Shown here one piece after another: positions 7,561-15,890 of a DNA stretch of 64,000 nucleotides. The number at the start of each line of letters is the position of its first letter. The stretch's first letter is position 1. The translations under genes were made by a program, and so were the position numbers. The DNA lies in NCBI GenBank assembly GCA_016712285.1, contig JADJRK010000001.1, positions 1,426,001 to 1,490,000 of the forward strand, in the 5' to 3' direction. The notes below the pieces were generated by a model that did no database searches, had not been told where the DNA came from, and was given only the letters and a program-made list of their open reading frames with translations. Source of the DNA: Planctomycetota bacterium (GTDB lineage: Bacteria > Planctomycetota > UBA8742 > UBA2392).

Positions 7561-7763
7561 CGTCCCACCTAACAACTTCCGCAGCAATGACTTGCGACTG
7601 CGCTGCCGCCTATGTAACGTTTGCGCCATAGTTCTGACTAAATTCAGGCAGAAAAGTGCGTCGCGGGCTGAACCGCCTCGCTTGCCCTACGTTTATTCAG
7701 GAGTCACAAGCTACAACATTTGAATCCCGGGGTGTTCCGAGGCACCCAAACCAGGAGAGCGCT

Positions 7764-9443
7764 GTGGCAGGCCAACAGCAACAGTACTACGAACAGCCGG
7801 CGGACCAGCAGTTCTATGGGCAGGAAGAAGCCCCCGTTGGCGAGACCGGTGAAGACCTTACCGCGCTGGCATCGGTGCCGTGGGTCGCGATTGCGCTGGC
7901 GGTGCACGTGATCATGCTTGTGATCATGTGGTTCATCATCCCGCAAACGCCTTCAAGGGCCAAGGTTGAGATCATCAAGGCTCAACAGGAACAGATCGCC
8001 GAGCCGCCTCCGCCCGAGCAAAAGCCCGAGAACGAGACGGAATTCCCGAAGGATGAGCCCGAACAGGAAAATCCGACGGAAGACGAAAAGATCGTTGAGG
8101 ACCCCAAGGACGAGGTCAACGAAGACCCGACCGACAAGCCCAACAACGACTTGGCTGAAAACCCGAACGACGACCCGTCTGACAACGAGTCGCCGCACCC
8201 GAACCGCAACAGCACCACCAGCGCCGTAGGCCTGGGCGGTGGCGTGGGTGGCGGCGGTGGCCGTGGCGGCGCGGGTGGCTTTGCCTATCGCCGGGCTCGT
8301 GGCGGTGGCGGTCGTCCCCGTGAGGACCGTGCACGGGCAGCGCTTGAGTGGCTGAAGGATCACCAGAACAACGAAGGCCACTGGAGCGCAACCACCTTCA
8401 CGCAGGACAGCAAGCGCGTGAACGCCAGCAAGACCTTCAACATCGACCACGTCAACGTCGGCCAGGCTGACGGCGACAAGGGCTGGGAACAGACCACCGA
8501 CATCGGCCTTACCGGCATGTCGCTGCTGGCCTTCGTCGGCGCGGGCTACGACCACAAAGAAGGCGACTACCGCGCCACCTGCCGTCAGGCAATCCTGTAC
8601 CTGCGCAAGGTCCAGAGCAACGACGGCTGCTTCGGCCCCAAGGAAGACGATCACTTTGTGTACAACCACAGCATCTGCGCCATGGCCATGGCTGAAGCTT
8701 ACGGCCTGAGCCTTGACCCGGTGCTGAAGCCCATCGCCGACAAGGGCGTTGAGTTCATCCTGAGGGCACAGAACCCGGGCCTGGGCTGGCGCTATGGCGT
8801 GCAGCCGGGCATCAACGACAGCTCGGTTTCGGGCTGGATGGTTCTGGCACTCAAGAGCTGCAAGATGGCAGGCCTCGAGTTCGACAGCACCAAGTGCTAC
8901 GCCGACGCGGCCGAGTGGTTCAAGATGGTGACCGTGGACGTCAACGGCTACCCGAAGTGCGGCTATGACAGCCCGGGCAGCAACAACGCGCGTCTGCGCA
9001 CCGCCGGCGACTACGAACACAACCCGGCAATGGACTCGATCTACGTCATGAGCATGCTGTTCATGGACATCGCGGACCTGAACGACAAGAACATCAAGGC
9101 ACTGGCCAAGATCTGTGTTGAGAAGGACTACCTGCCCAGCTGGGAAAAGAACAAGATCGACTACTACTACTGGTACTACGCCAGCCTGGCGCTGTACCAG
9201 GTCGGCGGCTCGATCTGGTCCACCTGGGAAAAGGCCATGTCCAAGACCTTGCTTGATTACCAGCGCGGCTATCACGCCGAAGACGTCAAGAAGGGCCTGA
9301 TCAACAAGGACATGCTTGACGAGCACGGAAGCTGGGACGCCTGCGACGCATGGAGCGCAGCCGGCGGCCGGGTATACGCCACGGCGATCAACTGCCTGAC
9401 GCTTGAGGTGTACTACCGCTATCAGCGCCTGCACAAGGACTAA
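7764..9443 (+). CDS. Membrane-anchored protein with prenyltransferase/squalene-oxidase-type repeats
   Basis: 559 residues from the GTG at 7764, preferred because AGGAGAG precedes it by 5 bases; an upstream in-frame ATG at 7656 adds 36 unlikely residues. There is no cleavable signal peptide. One transmembrane helix (about 37-59, VAIALAVHVIMLVIMWFII) is followed by a long Pro/Glu/Asp/Asn-rich stalk (62-150) and a Gly-rich patch. From about 190 to the end are repeats of the terpenoid-cyclase (alpha/alpha barrel) type: ALEWLKDHQNNEGHW, AILYLRKVQSNDGCFG, GVEFILRAQNPGLGWRYG. This layout is common in planctomycetes and resembles a TonB-like anchored domain. The acidic DxDD motif of true squalene cyclases is not seen, so a binding or structural role is more likely than cyclisation. 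A paralogue lies at 23753. Confidence 0.82.
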   Translation: MAGQQQQYYEQPADQQFYGQEEAPVGETGEDLTALASVPWVAIALAVHVIMLVIMWFIIPQTPSRAKVEIIKAQQEQIAEPPPPEQKPENETEFPKDEPEQENPTEDEKIVEDPKDEVNEDPTDKPNNDLAENPNDDPSDNESPHPNRNSTTSAVGLGGGVGGGGGRGGAGGFAYRRARGGGGRPREDRARAALEWLKDHQNNEGHWSATTFTQDSKRVNASKTFNIDHVNVGQADGDKGWEQTTDIGLTGMSLLAFVGAGYDHKEGDYRATCRQAILYLRKVQSNDGCFGPKEDDHFVYNHSICAMAMAEAYGLSLDPVLKPIADKGVEFILRAQNPGLGWRYGVQPGINDSSVSGWMVLALKSCKMAGLEFDSTKCYADAAEWFKMVTVDVNGYPKCGYDSPGSNNARLRTAGDYEHNPAMDSIYVMSMLFMDIADLNDKNIKALAKICVEKDYLPSWEKNKIDYYYWYYASLALYQVGGSIWSTWEKAMSKTLLDYQRGYHAEDVKKGLINKDMLDEHGSWDACDAWSAAGGRVYATAINCLTLEVYYRYQRLHKD

Positions 9444-9459
9444 CCAAGTAAGGGTGATC

Positions 9460-9497
9460 ACCGGGGCGGCCAACAGGGCCGCCCCGGTTGCATTTGG
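9460..9497 (+). terminator. Rho-independent terminator
   Basis: 12-bp GC-rich stem ACCGGGGCGGCC (9460-9471) with GGCCGCCCCGGT (9477-9488), loop AACAG, followed by TTGCATTT. It ends the squalene-oxidase-like gene. Confidence 0.75.
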
Positions 9498-9557
9498 TCG
9501 TCGATGGCAGGCCAATCTTGCGCTTCGCTGGTCTGTGCTTCACAATCCGACGCTCAT

Positions 9558-11063
9558 ATGGGTAAGAAGAAGAAGCGAAACCCGGGCGGGGCCCGCCAGT
9601 CACCGCCGGTGCCAAAGTTGCCGGCAGAAGGCGTGAGCGATGAGACGCGCGCAAGCCTGCCCGCGCCGTTGCGCGCCCTCGACGCCGATTACTCGGCCGT
9701 GCTGCGCATGCGCAACGTGCGCTGGCTGATCGTCTTCGGCGCCGTGATTGGCGCGCTGCTGCTCGGCTGGTACCTGTCTAGCGTGTTCGTGCCGCTGCTG
9801 GTGGCGCTGGCCACGGCGTACATCCTGAACCCGCTGGTCGTGAAGCTGCAAAAGAAGGGCGTCTCGCGCACCCGCGCCGTGCTGTGGATCTTCCTGTTAT
9901 TCATGGTGCTGTCGGCTGCCATCGGCACATGGTTCGTCGCCAGCATTGTTCGCGACGTGAGCCAGATGGGCAAGCAGCTGGGCGACATCATCGACAAAGC
10001 CGAAGAAGACCAGGAAGGCTGGGTGGCTTCGTACAACGACATCGTCCCGGCAAAGATGGAACTGGACCCCGCCGAGGTGAACCTCGAGGCAATCTTTGAC
10101 GTCGCGCGCGACCAACTGGTCACCACGCGCTCGCAGGTGGAAACAGCAGACGAAAGCTCGGCCCGGGCGTCCATTGCTGGCGCGCGCGCCGACCTGCTGG
10201 TCAGCTTTCAACGCCTGGACCAGAACAACGACATGCAGTTGTCGAACACTGAGCTGACCGGCGCAACGTTCACCGAGATCGACGCCGACAAAGACGCCAG
10301 CGTCACAACCGGCGAGTGGTTCGCTCACTTTGGCGCGGCGGCCCCCAAGTCAGATTCGACCACACTCACGCCCGAGGCCCAGAAAGCCGCAGAGGGTGTA
10401 TGGAGCGTCGTCAGCGGCGGGTTGATGACGTTGTTCAGCTTCCTGTTGTTCATCACGCTGGTGCCGATCTACACGTGGTACTTCATGACCGGCTTCGATC
10501 GCGTGGTGGCCAAGGGCCGCGAGTACCTGCCCGGCGCGCACCGCGAACGCATGGAGCGCATCCTGAAAGAAGTTGACGGCATGCTGCGCGCGTTTTTCCG
10601 CGGGCGCATCGTGGTGGTCATCATCATCACCTCCGCCACGACCATCGTTTACCTTGTGTTCGGCATTCAATACGCCGTGCTGCTTGGCCTGATGAGCGGG
10701 CTGGGTGTGCTGATCCCCTACTTCAGCATGGTCGCCGGCTGGATTCCCGCCATCCTGATCTGCCTCGTCACCAAGGAAGACCCGTGGGGCGCCATCATCG
10801 GCATGAGCATCGGCTTTCACATCATCCAGGCGCTGGAGCAGTACGTGCTCACGCCCAAGCTGCTGGGCGACGCCGTTGAGCTGCACCCCGTCACGCTGCT
10901 GGTCGGCGTGTTCGTGATGGCAAGCCTGTTCGGCATCTTTGGCGCGCTGCTGGCTGTGCCGCTGACTGCGATTGCCAAGACGCTCGGGCGCGAGTTCCTG
11001 CTGCCGTACTTCAAAAGCCTCGCCGCCGAAAAGCCAAGCCAGCGCGCGCCCCCCGCAAGCTAG
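9558..11063 (+). CDS. AI-2E family transporter with an inserted EF-hand pair
   Basis: 501 residues from the ATG at 9558, where a Lys-rich N-terminus (MGKKKKRN) begins; an in-frame ATG at 9504 is possible. The fold is the UPF0118/PerM (AI-2E family) transporter: helices near 50-95 (GALLLGWYLSSVFVPLLVALATAYIL), a helix near 110-135, then a long soluble region, and five more helices including VPIYTWYFMTGFDR and LIPYFSMVAGWIPA. Unusually, the soluble region holds two consensus EF-hand loops at 221-232 (DQNNDMQLSNTE) and 242-253 (DADKDASVTTGE), with Asp/Asn at positions 1, 3 and 5 and Glu at 12 in both. Family members move small solutes or ions in a secondary-transport manner. Calcium gating is inferred from the loops alone. 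The next gene follows after 11 bases. Confidence 0.88.
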   Translation: MGKKKKRNPGGARQSPPVPKLPAEGVSDETRASLPAPLRALDADYSAVLRMRNVRWLIVFGAVIGALLLGWYLSSVFVPLLVALATAYILNPLVVKLQKKGVSRTRAVLWIFLLFMVLSAAIGTWFVASIVRDVSQMGKQLGDIIDKAEEDQEGWVASYNDIVPAKMELDPAEVNLEAIFDVARDQLVTTRSQVETADESSARASIAGARADLLVSFQRLDQNNDMQLSNTELTGATFTEIDADKDASVTTGEWFAHFGAAAPKSDSTTLTPEAQKAAEGVWSVVSGGLMTLFSFLLFITLVPIYTWYFMTGFDRVVAKGREYLPGAHRERMERILKEVDGMLRAFFRGRIVVVIIITSATTIVYLVFGIQYAVLLGLMSGLGVLIPYFSMVAGWIPAILICLVTKEDPWGAIIGMSIGFHIIQALEQYVLTPKLLGDAVELHPVTLLVGVFVMASLFGIFGALLAVPLTAIAKTLGREFLLPYFKSLAAEKPSQRAPPAS

Positions 11064-11074
11064 AATGCTCTGCC

Positions 11075-11572
11075 ATGGCTGACGAACCCCACAGCGATTC
11101 AGTACCCGGCGCGATTCGTGTCGCGGCCCGCGCCCTGATTATCGAAGAAGGCCGCCTGCTGGTGATGAACTACCACGATGACAAGGGCCGTTGGTGCGTC
11201 ACTCCCGGCGGCGGCATCAGCAAACTCGAAACATTGGGCGACGGCCTCAAGCGCGAAGTGCGCGAAGAATTGAGCATCGAAATCGACGCCGGCGACATCG
11301 TCTACGTCCGTGAGCTGCTGGGAAAAAACGCCAAGGTCAAGCATGGCGGCATCACCGAGCAGACCCACCAGCTCGAAATCTTCTTCCGCTGCAAGCGCCA
11401 TGGCGACGTAAAGCTCGGCGCCCACCCAGACCAGTACTGCACCGGTTTCGACTGGGTGCCGCTGAACGAGCTTGCCGACCGCAACTTCTACCCCCACGCG
11501 CTGGCCGGCCGCCTCGCCAACGATGTAGCAGCCGGATTCAAGCCCCACCGCAACTATCTCGGCGACGCCTGA
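11075..11572 (+). CDS. Nudix hydrolase
   Basis: 165 residues. The Nudix box is present at about 46-68: GGISKLE, seven residues, then REVREELSI, matching Gx5Ex7REUxEExGU except that the late Gly is Ser. These enzymes cleave a nucleoside diphosphate linked to another group, using Mg or Mn held by the REUxEE glutamates. The substrate cannot be read from sequence. The gene lies 11 bases after the AI-2E transporter and is probably in the same transcript. A second, unrelated Nudix gene is at 60602. Confidence 0.88.
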   Translation: MADEPHSDSVPGAIRVAARALIIEEGRLLVMNYHDDKGRWCVTPGGGISKLETLGDGLKREVREELSIEIDAGDIVYVRELLGKNAKVKHGGITEQTHQLEIFFRCKRHGDVKLGAHPDQYCTGFDWVPLNELADRNFYPHALAGRLANDVAAGFKPHRNYLGDA

Positions 11573-11696
11573 AGTGCACCAATCGCGCACCACAAGCTGA
11601 ACAATCATCTTTTGCTCAATCCAAACCGCCCCGCTTGCCGAACAGGGACATGGCGCGTCGTCTTCTGAACGCGCCCTTACACACCCGAGGTGAGAC

Positions 11697-12647
11697 ATGG
11701 CATCACGCAAAAGCGGACGCAGGGGAAAGAAAAACGGCATCGGCAAGTTTGTCGTGATCGGCGCGGTACTGATCGCGCTGGGTGCCGGCGGCTGGATCAT
11801 GTTCGGCGGCCGCGACAGCGGCAACGTCACCGAGTCCGGCATCAGCGACCTGATTCCCGGCATCGATGGTTCCAGCGACAGTCCAGCCGACAGCGACAGG
11901 CCCGCGCAGTCGCTGGCACAGGTCCAGATGCTGTTGACGGAAGTCTCGGCCAGCCTTGCCACCGGCGAAGAGAAGGCCCGCGAAGGCGCATTGCGCGACG
12001 GGTACAAGCGGCTGGCAACGCTGCTTGAGTCGCCGCTGCCGGTTGAAGAGCGCGAACGCGCCATTGAGTTGTTTCATGCAATCACAGACGAGTTGTTCCT
12101 GAGCAACGCCCACAACGAGTTCAGCGAAAACTACACGGTCAAAAGCGGTGACAGCTTTGACCGCATCGCCCGCAAGTTTGCCATCAGCAACAACCTGCTG
12201 TACGACCTGAACAAGCGCCCGCGCGGCAACGCAGACCTGCACCCCGGCGAGAACCTGAAAGTGCCCAAGGGGGCGCCCCGCGTCGTCGTTCGCAAGGGCG
12301 ACTTCACCACCAGCCTCTACTTTGGCGACAACCTTGTGCGCCAGTACATCGTGGCCCACGGCAAGAACGACAACACGCCCGTCGGCTCCAGCACCATCAC
12401 CAGCATGGGCATCGACCCTGAAAAGTCGTCGCGTGGCGCCAACGACCCCGTCAACGAAATGAAGCTGCGCTGGATCGGCCTGGCGAACTATGCCGGCGGA
12501 CGCACCGGCATCGGCTTTCACGGCACGCAGTATCTCGACAGCATTCCGGGCATGACAAGCCGTGGTTGCATCCGCATGCGTGACCACGACGTCGTTGAGC
12601 TGTACGACATTCTTCGCATCGGCAACAAAGTCGAAGTCCGCGCCTGA
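11697..12647 (+). CDS. LysM domain L,D-transpeptidase, membrane-anchored
   Basis: 316 residues from the ATG at 11697, with GAGGTGA upstream. A basic N-terminus (SRKSGRRGKK) precedes one transmembrane helix (18-36), so the rest faces the periplasm. A LysM domain (146-190, NYTVKSGDSFDRIARKF) binds peptidoglycan. The YkuD catalytic domain follows (194-316) with H275 and the SRGCIRM motif containing the nucleophile C291. Such enzymes make 3-3 cross-links or attach proteins to diaminopimelate of the wall. Presence of the domain implies a diaminopimelate-type peptidoglycan in this organism. The gene directly after it is a diverged copy, a clear tandem duplication. Confidence 0.93.
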   Translation: MASRKSGRRGKKNGIGKFVVIGAVLIALGAGGWIMFGGRDSGNVTESGISDLIPGIDGSSDSPADSDRPAQSLAQVQMLLTEVSASLATGEEKAREGALRDGYKRLATLLESPLPVEERERAIELFHAITDELFLSNAHNEFSENYTVKSGDSFDRIARKFAISNNLLYDLNKRPRGNADLHPGENLKVPKGAPRVVVRKGDFTTSLYFGDNLVRQYIVAHGKNDNTPVGSSTITSMGIDPEKSSRGANDPVNEMKLRWIGLANYAGGRTGIGFHGTQYLDSIPGMTSRGCIRMRDHDVVELYDILRIGNKVEVRA

Positions 12648-12675
12648 ACCAACACCAACTCTCCAGGAGTCAGCC

Positions 12676-13644
12676 ATGAAACGCTTTCTGTTCGGTACAT
12701 TCTTCTGCGCGATCATCGCCGGTTGCACACTCACCAACGTGCGCTCCGGCAGCGTGCAGAAAGACACTGACAACACCACCCCTGACCGCGCCACAGCGGC
12801 CGATACGCTGGGCGACCCGACCTTCGAGAAAGAGACGGTCGATAGCGAGCCGATCGCCGGCTATGAACGCAAGGTGCCCGAAGACGCGGTCGTGGACACC
12901 CACAAGACCGCGCCAAAGATCGAACCCGAAATCAACCAGGACCTCGTCACCGGCATGAAGTGCCACGACGAAGGCCGCCTGCGCGAGGCACGCCTGCACC
13001 TGACCAAGGCGCTGGATGGCAACCTGTCCGCCGAGGACGAAGCCACCGCGCTGGCCACACTGCGCGGCATCAATGAGAAAATCTTCCTGAGCAGTGGCGC
13101 CGACGGCGACCTGAAAGTCTACGTCGTTGAGAAAGGTGACTTTCCCGCGCGCATCGCCACCAAGATGGGCACGACATGGGAAATGATCGTGCGCCTCAAC
13201 GGTTTGACCGACCGCGACATCAAGACTCTGCAGATCGGCCGCGAGTTGAAAGTTCCCGCCGGCACGTTCACGCTGGTCGTGCGCAAGTCACGCTTCGTGA
13301 TGGACCTGCTGCTCGATGGCGCGTTTATCCAGCGCTATGAAGTCGGGCTCGGCGTTGGCGGCTGCACGCCGCTTGGCGAGTTCACGGTCAAGAACCGCAT
13401 TCCCAAGCCGGCCGACGGCAGCTACCCCTACGGCCACGAAAAGCACCGCCTGGGCTCACGCTGGCTCGGCCTCAAAGCCGGCGAAGAGTACAAGGGCTAC
13501 GGCATCCACGGTTGCAAGTCCGAAGAAGAAGCACAGATCCCCGGCGAGTGCAGCCAGGGTTGCGTGCGCATGCGCAACGCCGAAGTCGAAGAGTTGTACG
13601 ACATCGTGCCGGCAGGTACGCGAGTGACGATCCAGGAAAAGTAA
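12676..13644 (+). CDS. LysM domain L,D-transpeptidase, lipoprotein
   Basis: 322 residues from the ATG at 12676, preceded by CAGGAG; the frame is open further upstream but the signal starts here. Residues 1-17 are a lipoprotein signal ending IIAGC, with C17 as the lipidated residue. The middle is an acidic linker and TPR-like helices (about 85-125), then a LysM domain (YVVEKGDFPARIATKMG), then a YkuD domain with H278 and SQGCVRM carrying the nucleophile C296. It is a paralogue of the gene 28 bases upstream, differing in anchoring: lipid here, transmembrane helix there. Both share the unusual segment before LysM, a short helical domain ending with E(K/L)IFLS- or ELFLS-like sequence. Confidence 0.92.
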   Translation: MKRFLFGTFFCAIIAGCTLTNVRSGSVQKDTDNTTPDRATAADTLGDPTFEKETVDSEPIAGYERKVPEDAVVDTHKTAPKIEPEINQDLVTGMKCHDEGRLREARLHLTKALDGNLSAEDEATALATLRGINEKIFLSSGADGDLKVYVVEKGDFPARIATKMGTTWEMIVRLNGLTDRDIKTLQIGRELKVPAGTFTLVVRKSRFVMDLLLDGAFIQRYEVGLGVGGCTPLGEFTVKNRIPKPADGSYPYGHEKHRLGSRWLGLKAGEEYKGYGIHGCKSEEEAQIPGECSQGCVRMRNAEVEELYDIVPAGTRVTIQEK

Positions 13645-13692
13645 GGGCCAGGCTTGCCCACGACGGGCAATCAGACAGCTCAGCAAAGCATA

Positions 13693-13717
13693 GGGCGCAG
13701 CGAAAGCTGCGCCCTTT
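13693..13717 (+). terminator. Rho-independent terminator after the transpeptidase pair
   Basis: Perfect 9-bp stem GGGCGCAGC / GCTGCGCCC with the stable GAAA tetraloop, followed by TTT. It lies 48 bases after the stop of the second L,D-transpeptidase. The rest of the gap to 13904 shows nothing else that I can support. Confidence 0.8.
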
Positions 13718-13904
13718 GAAATTGCCACCGCCCCCGCGCCTACGCGCCATTGCGCTTCGGCGCGCAGGCCCGCTGGCGGGGTTAGTGATGTTCGTTGTCC
13801 GGGTGAGCCCACGGCGTCAGCTGGGGGCATGTCATGCCAAAGCAGTCGATCTTTTCCTGCTTCGATCGCTCTGCCTTCCAATGCCCCCAGCTTACTCCGG
13901 GGGC

Positions 13905-14972
13905 TCATACAGCCGTGGTGGCTGGCCTACCCCCGGAGGCTTGCTGCTGCATGTCATCTTGCTGTTGCTTGCGGCGCGTCATGGCCGCGTCCACCATTGT
14001 TTTGAAGTTTGCGGCTTGGGGCGAGACCTTGACGGCTTCGACCAGTTCGACATACAGCTCCGCCGGAAACTCCGGGACCGGCTCGTTCGGGTCGCCCCGG
14101 CCAAGCCGCTCTTCCATCTTGGTCACCCAGTCTTGCTGCATGGCCATCTTGCGATCACGATCGGCGAACATGGCAGCCAGCTGCGGATCCGCAGTAATCT
14201 GTGCCCGGGCAGGCAAGCTATGCTCAGCAGCAAGTGGCTCAGCAGCACGTGGCATCGGCGCCTCGCCGATGCCGTTGCCTTGGCGCCCAACCGAAGTCTG
14301 CGCGAACTCGCGGTCCACATCAGCATCGCGCGAACCCTCGACCATGTCCTTGAGCATTTCGTACGCAGGGCTAGGCCGCGGCTTTGTTTCACCCGTGCGC
14401 TCAAAGTTGTTCTCGTAGCGCTCGTAATTCTCGCCGTAGCTCTCGAAGATTTCACCATCCGAAGAACCACGGCGGCGCCGGCGCCGCTGGCCGCTCGAGC
14501 GCTTGCGCGGTTCGGTGCTTTGCAGCATCTCGCGCAGCTCGATCAGCCGTTCTTCGCTGGCGTTCTTGCCGAAGTGGCGCCAGACGAAATCATCTTTGAG
14601 CGGCGACTCGTCGCCCAGTTCTTCGTTGAGCAGCTTCATGCTCAGCAGGTCAATCTGATGGCGCATCTCGCACAGGATCATGCCGCGCCGGTCGTTGTTT
14701 TCGAGTTGCGGCTGACTGATGCGCAGGCGCACCTGCGGCGCGCTCGCGCTGAGGCAGGCTTCGGCCATGCGGTTGCGTTCGTTGGTGGCTGCGTGCTGGG
14801 TGGCTTTGACGCCGGCCAGCGCGTCTTCGACGAACTCGCGCTCAAAGGCCAGGTCCATGCGCAGGACCACGTTTTGCAGCCGTTTGAAGCCGACGGCCCA
14901 GATCGAGTTGATGTCGGCGTCGGCGGTATGTGGCGGCGTTTGGTTGAGCAGATCTTCGCATCCGGTGATCAT
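13905..14972 (-). CDS. Hypothetical charged protein
   Basis: 355 residues from the ATG at 14972, which has AGGA upstream; an in-frame start at 15008 is possible. I do not recognise it. It has no signal peptide or membrane helix. It is mainly helical and charged, with a run of six Arg (about residues 170-177) near an Arg/Ser-rich stretch, a Tyr/Glu-rich segment (ESYGENYERYENN), and a Gln-rich C-terminus. WVTKMEERLGRGDP and FPAELYVELVEAVKVSPQA look like folded sequence. It stands alone between a plus-strand terminator and a divergent membrane-protein gene. A long open frame on the opposite strand is a GC-bias artefact. Confidence 0.6.
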   Translation of the reverse strand: MITGCEDLLNQTPPHTADADINSIWAVGFKRLQNVVLRMDLAFEREFVEDALAGVKATQHAATNERNRMAEACLSASAPQVRLRISQPQLENNDRRGMILCEMRHQIDLLSMKLLNEELGDESPLKDDFVWRHFGKNASEERLIELREMLQSTEPRKRSSGQRRRRRRGSSDGEIFESYGENYERYENNFERTGETKPRPSPAYEMLKDMVEGSRDADVDREFAQTSVGRQGNGIGEAPMPRAAEPLAAEHSLPARAQITADPQLAAMFADRDRKMAMQQDWVTKMEERLGRGDPNEPVPEFPAELYVELVEAVKVSPQAANFKTMVDAAMTRRKQQQDDMQQQASGGRPATTAV

Positions 14973-15040
14973 GGCGGTGTCCTGTCGGGGCTGACTTTCG
15001 CCCCTCACCCCCAGGAAGTGGCGGACACAGGTTTTCGAGT

Positions 15041-15089
15041 TCAGGAGGCAGGCGGCGGGATGCAGGAGGCAGGAACTGCAACTGCCACC
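15041..15089. repeat. Heptamer-phased repeat
   Basis: Seven consecutive 7-base words: TCAGGAG, GCAGGCG, GCGGGAT, GCAGGAG, GCAGGAA, CTGCAAC, TGCCACC. It is similar in word type, on the other strand, to the CCTGC-rich blocks at 5789 and 7511. It sits upstream of the hypothetical gene 13905-14972. A GCACCC-GGA-GGGTGC hairpin follows further on, near 15155-15169, in the same gap. Confidence 0.7.
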
Positions 15090-15238
15090 GCCATTTACGT
15101 ACGCAAACTATTTTCAGAATGTTGTGCCCTGATGGGCCCCCAGTGGGCCGTTCAGCACCCGGAGGGTGCGTCATGTGTTGACCCGGCACGGGGCGCGCTT
15201 GCCCTTGTTTCGTTTGCCCACATTGCGACGATACGGGC

Positions 15239-15886
15239 ATGGAAGAGCAGACCGCCACCCAGCACCTTGTCAGCCGCGCACGGCGTGTGCAGTGGGCCTG
15301 TGGGCTGTGCTTTGGCTTGCTGTTCCTGATGGGCATTTCGGGTATTGCCAGCATCACGCTGCTGTACGACGACCCGCTGTACCATGAAAGCACTCGCGAT
15401 ATCGAAGGCGCCACACTGCGCACAGCGATTGAACTGAAATGGCTGATCGGCGCACTGCACATGTGGGGCGGCTATGTGGCAATCCTGCTTGCCGGCTGGG
15501 CAGCGATGGAGGTCTTTTCGTTTTCGCGGCTGGTGAGGCGCAGCGACAACCCGGGCTGGCGCAGCACCGCACGCTGGCTTGGCCCGGCGGGCATTGGGGG
15601 CGGCGCGACGATTGTACTGGCAGTTGTTCTGCTGCTGGCCAGTGGCGTGGCCGCTAAGGGCTATGTACAGCACATCACGCGGTACGGCGAAGTGAAATCC
15701 GAGATTGAGGGCGCGCCCGGCGAACACGACGCAGCCAAGGCCCTCGAGGGCTATCCTGATTCCAACATGGCAGAGTGGCACATTCGCGAGATGAACTACC
15801 TGCTGGCCATTGGCGCAATCGTGCTGGTGGCGGCTGCGGCATCGGTACGCCGCATTTCGATCGAGGCCCGCAAACCAAAGGCCTGA
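15239..15886 (+). CDS. Four-helix membrane protein, function unknown
   Basis: 215 residues with four predicted transmembrane helices (about 20-43, 68-92, 117-139, 186-203). H74 lies inside helix 2 (LIGALHMWGGYVAIL), and further His residues at 145 and 181 flank helices 3 and 4. This pattern recalls small cytochrome b-type proteins, in which paired His hold heme, but I see no family match that would prove it. It ends 4 bases before the convergent end of the antiporter operon, so the two transcripts meet tail to tail with almost no gap. Confidence 0.7.
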   Translation: MEEQTATQHLVSRARRVQWACGLCFGLLFLMGISGIASITLLYDDPLYHESTRDIEGATLRTAIELKWLIGALHMWGGYVAILLAGWAAMEVFSFSRLVRRSDNPGWRSTARWLGPAGIGGGATIVLAVVLLLASGVAAKGYVQHITRYGEVKSEIEGAPGEHDAAKALEGYPDSNMAEWHIREMNYLLAIGAIVLVAAAASVRRISIEARKPKA

Positions 15887-15890
15887 TGCT

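Noticed and set aside
7764..9443. True squalene-hopene cyclase
   Set aside because: The DxDD acid motif and the QW motif spacing of the cyclases are not seen, and the protein has an N-terminal stalk facing outside.
13512..15329. 605-codon open frame on the plus strand
   Set aside because: It runs opposite the minus-strand gene 13905-14972 and across a terminator. Its translation is Arg/Ala/Leu-rich without domain features. It is an artefact of high GC.
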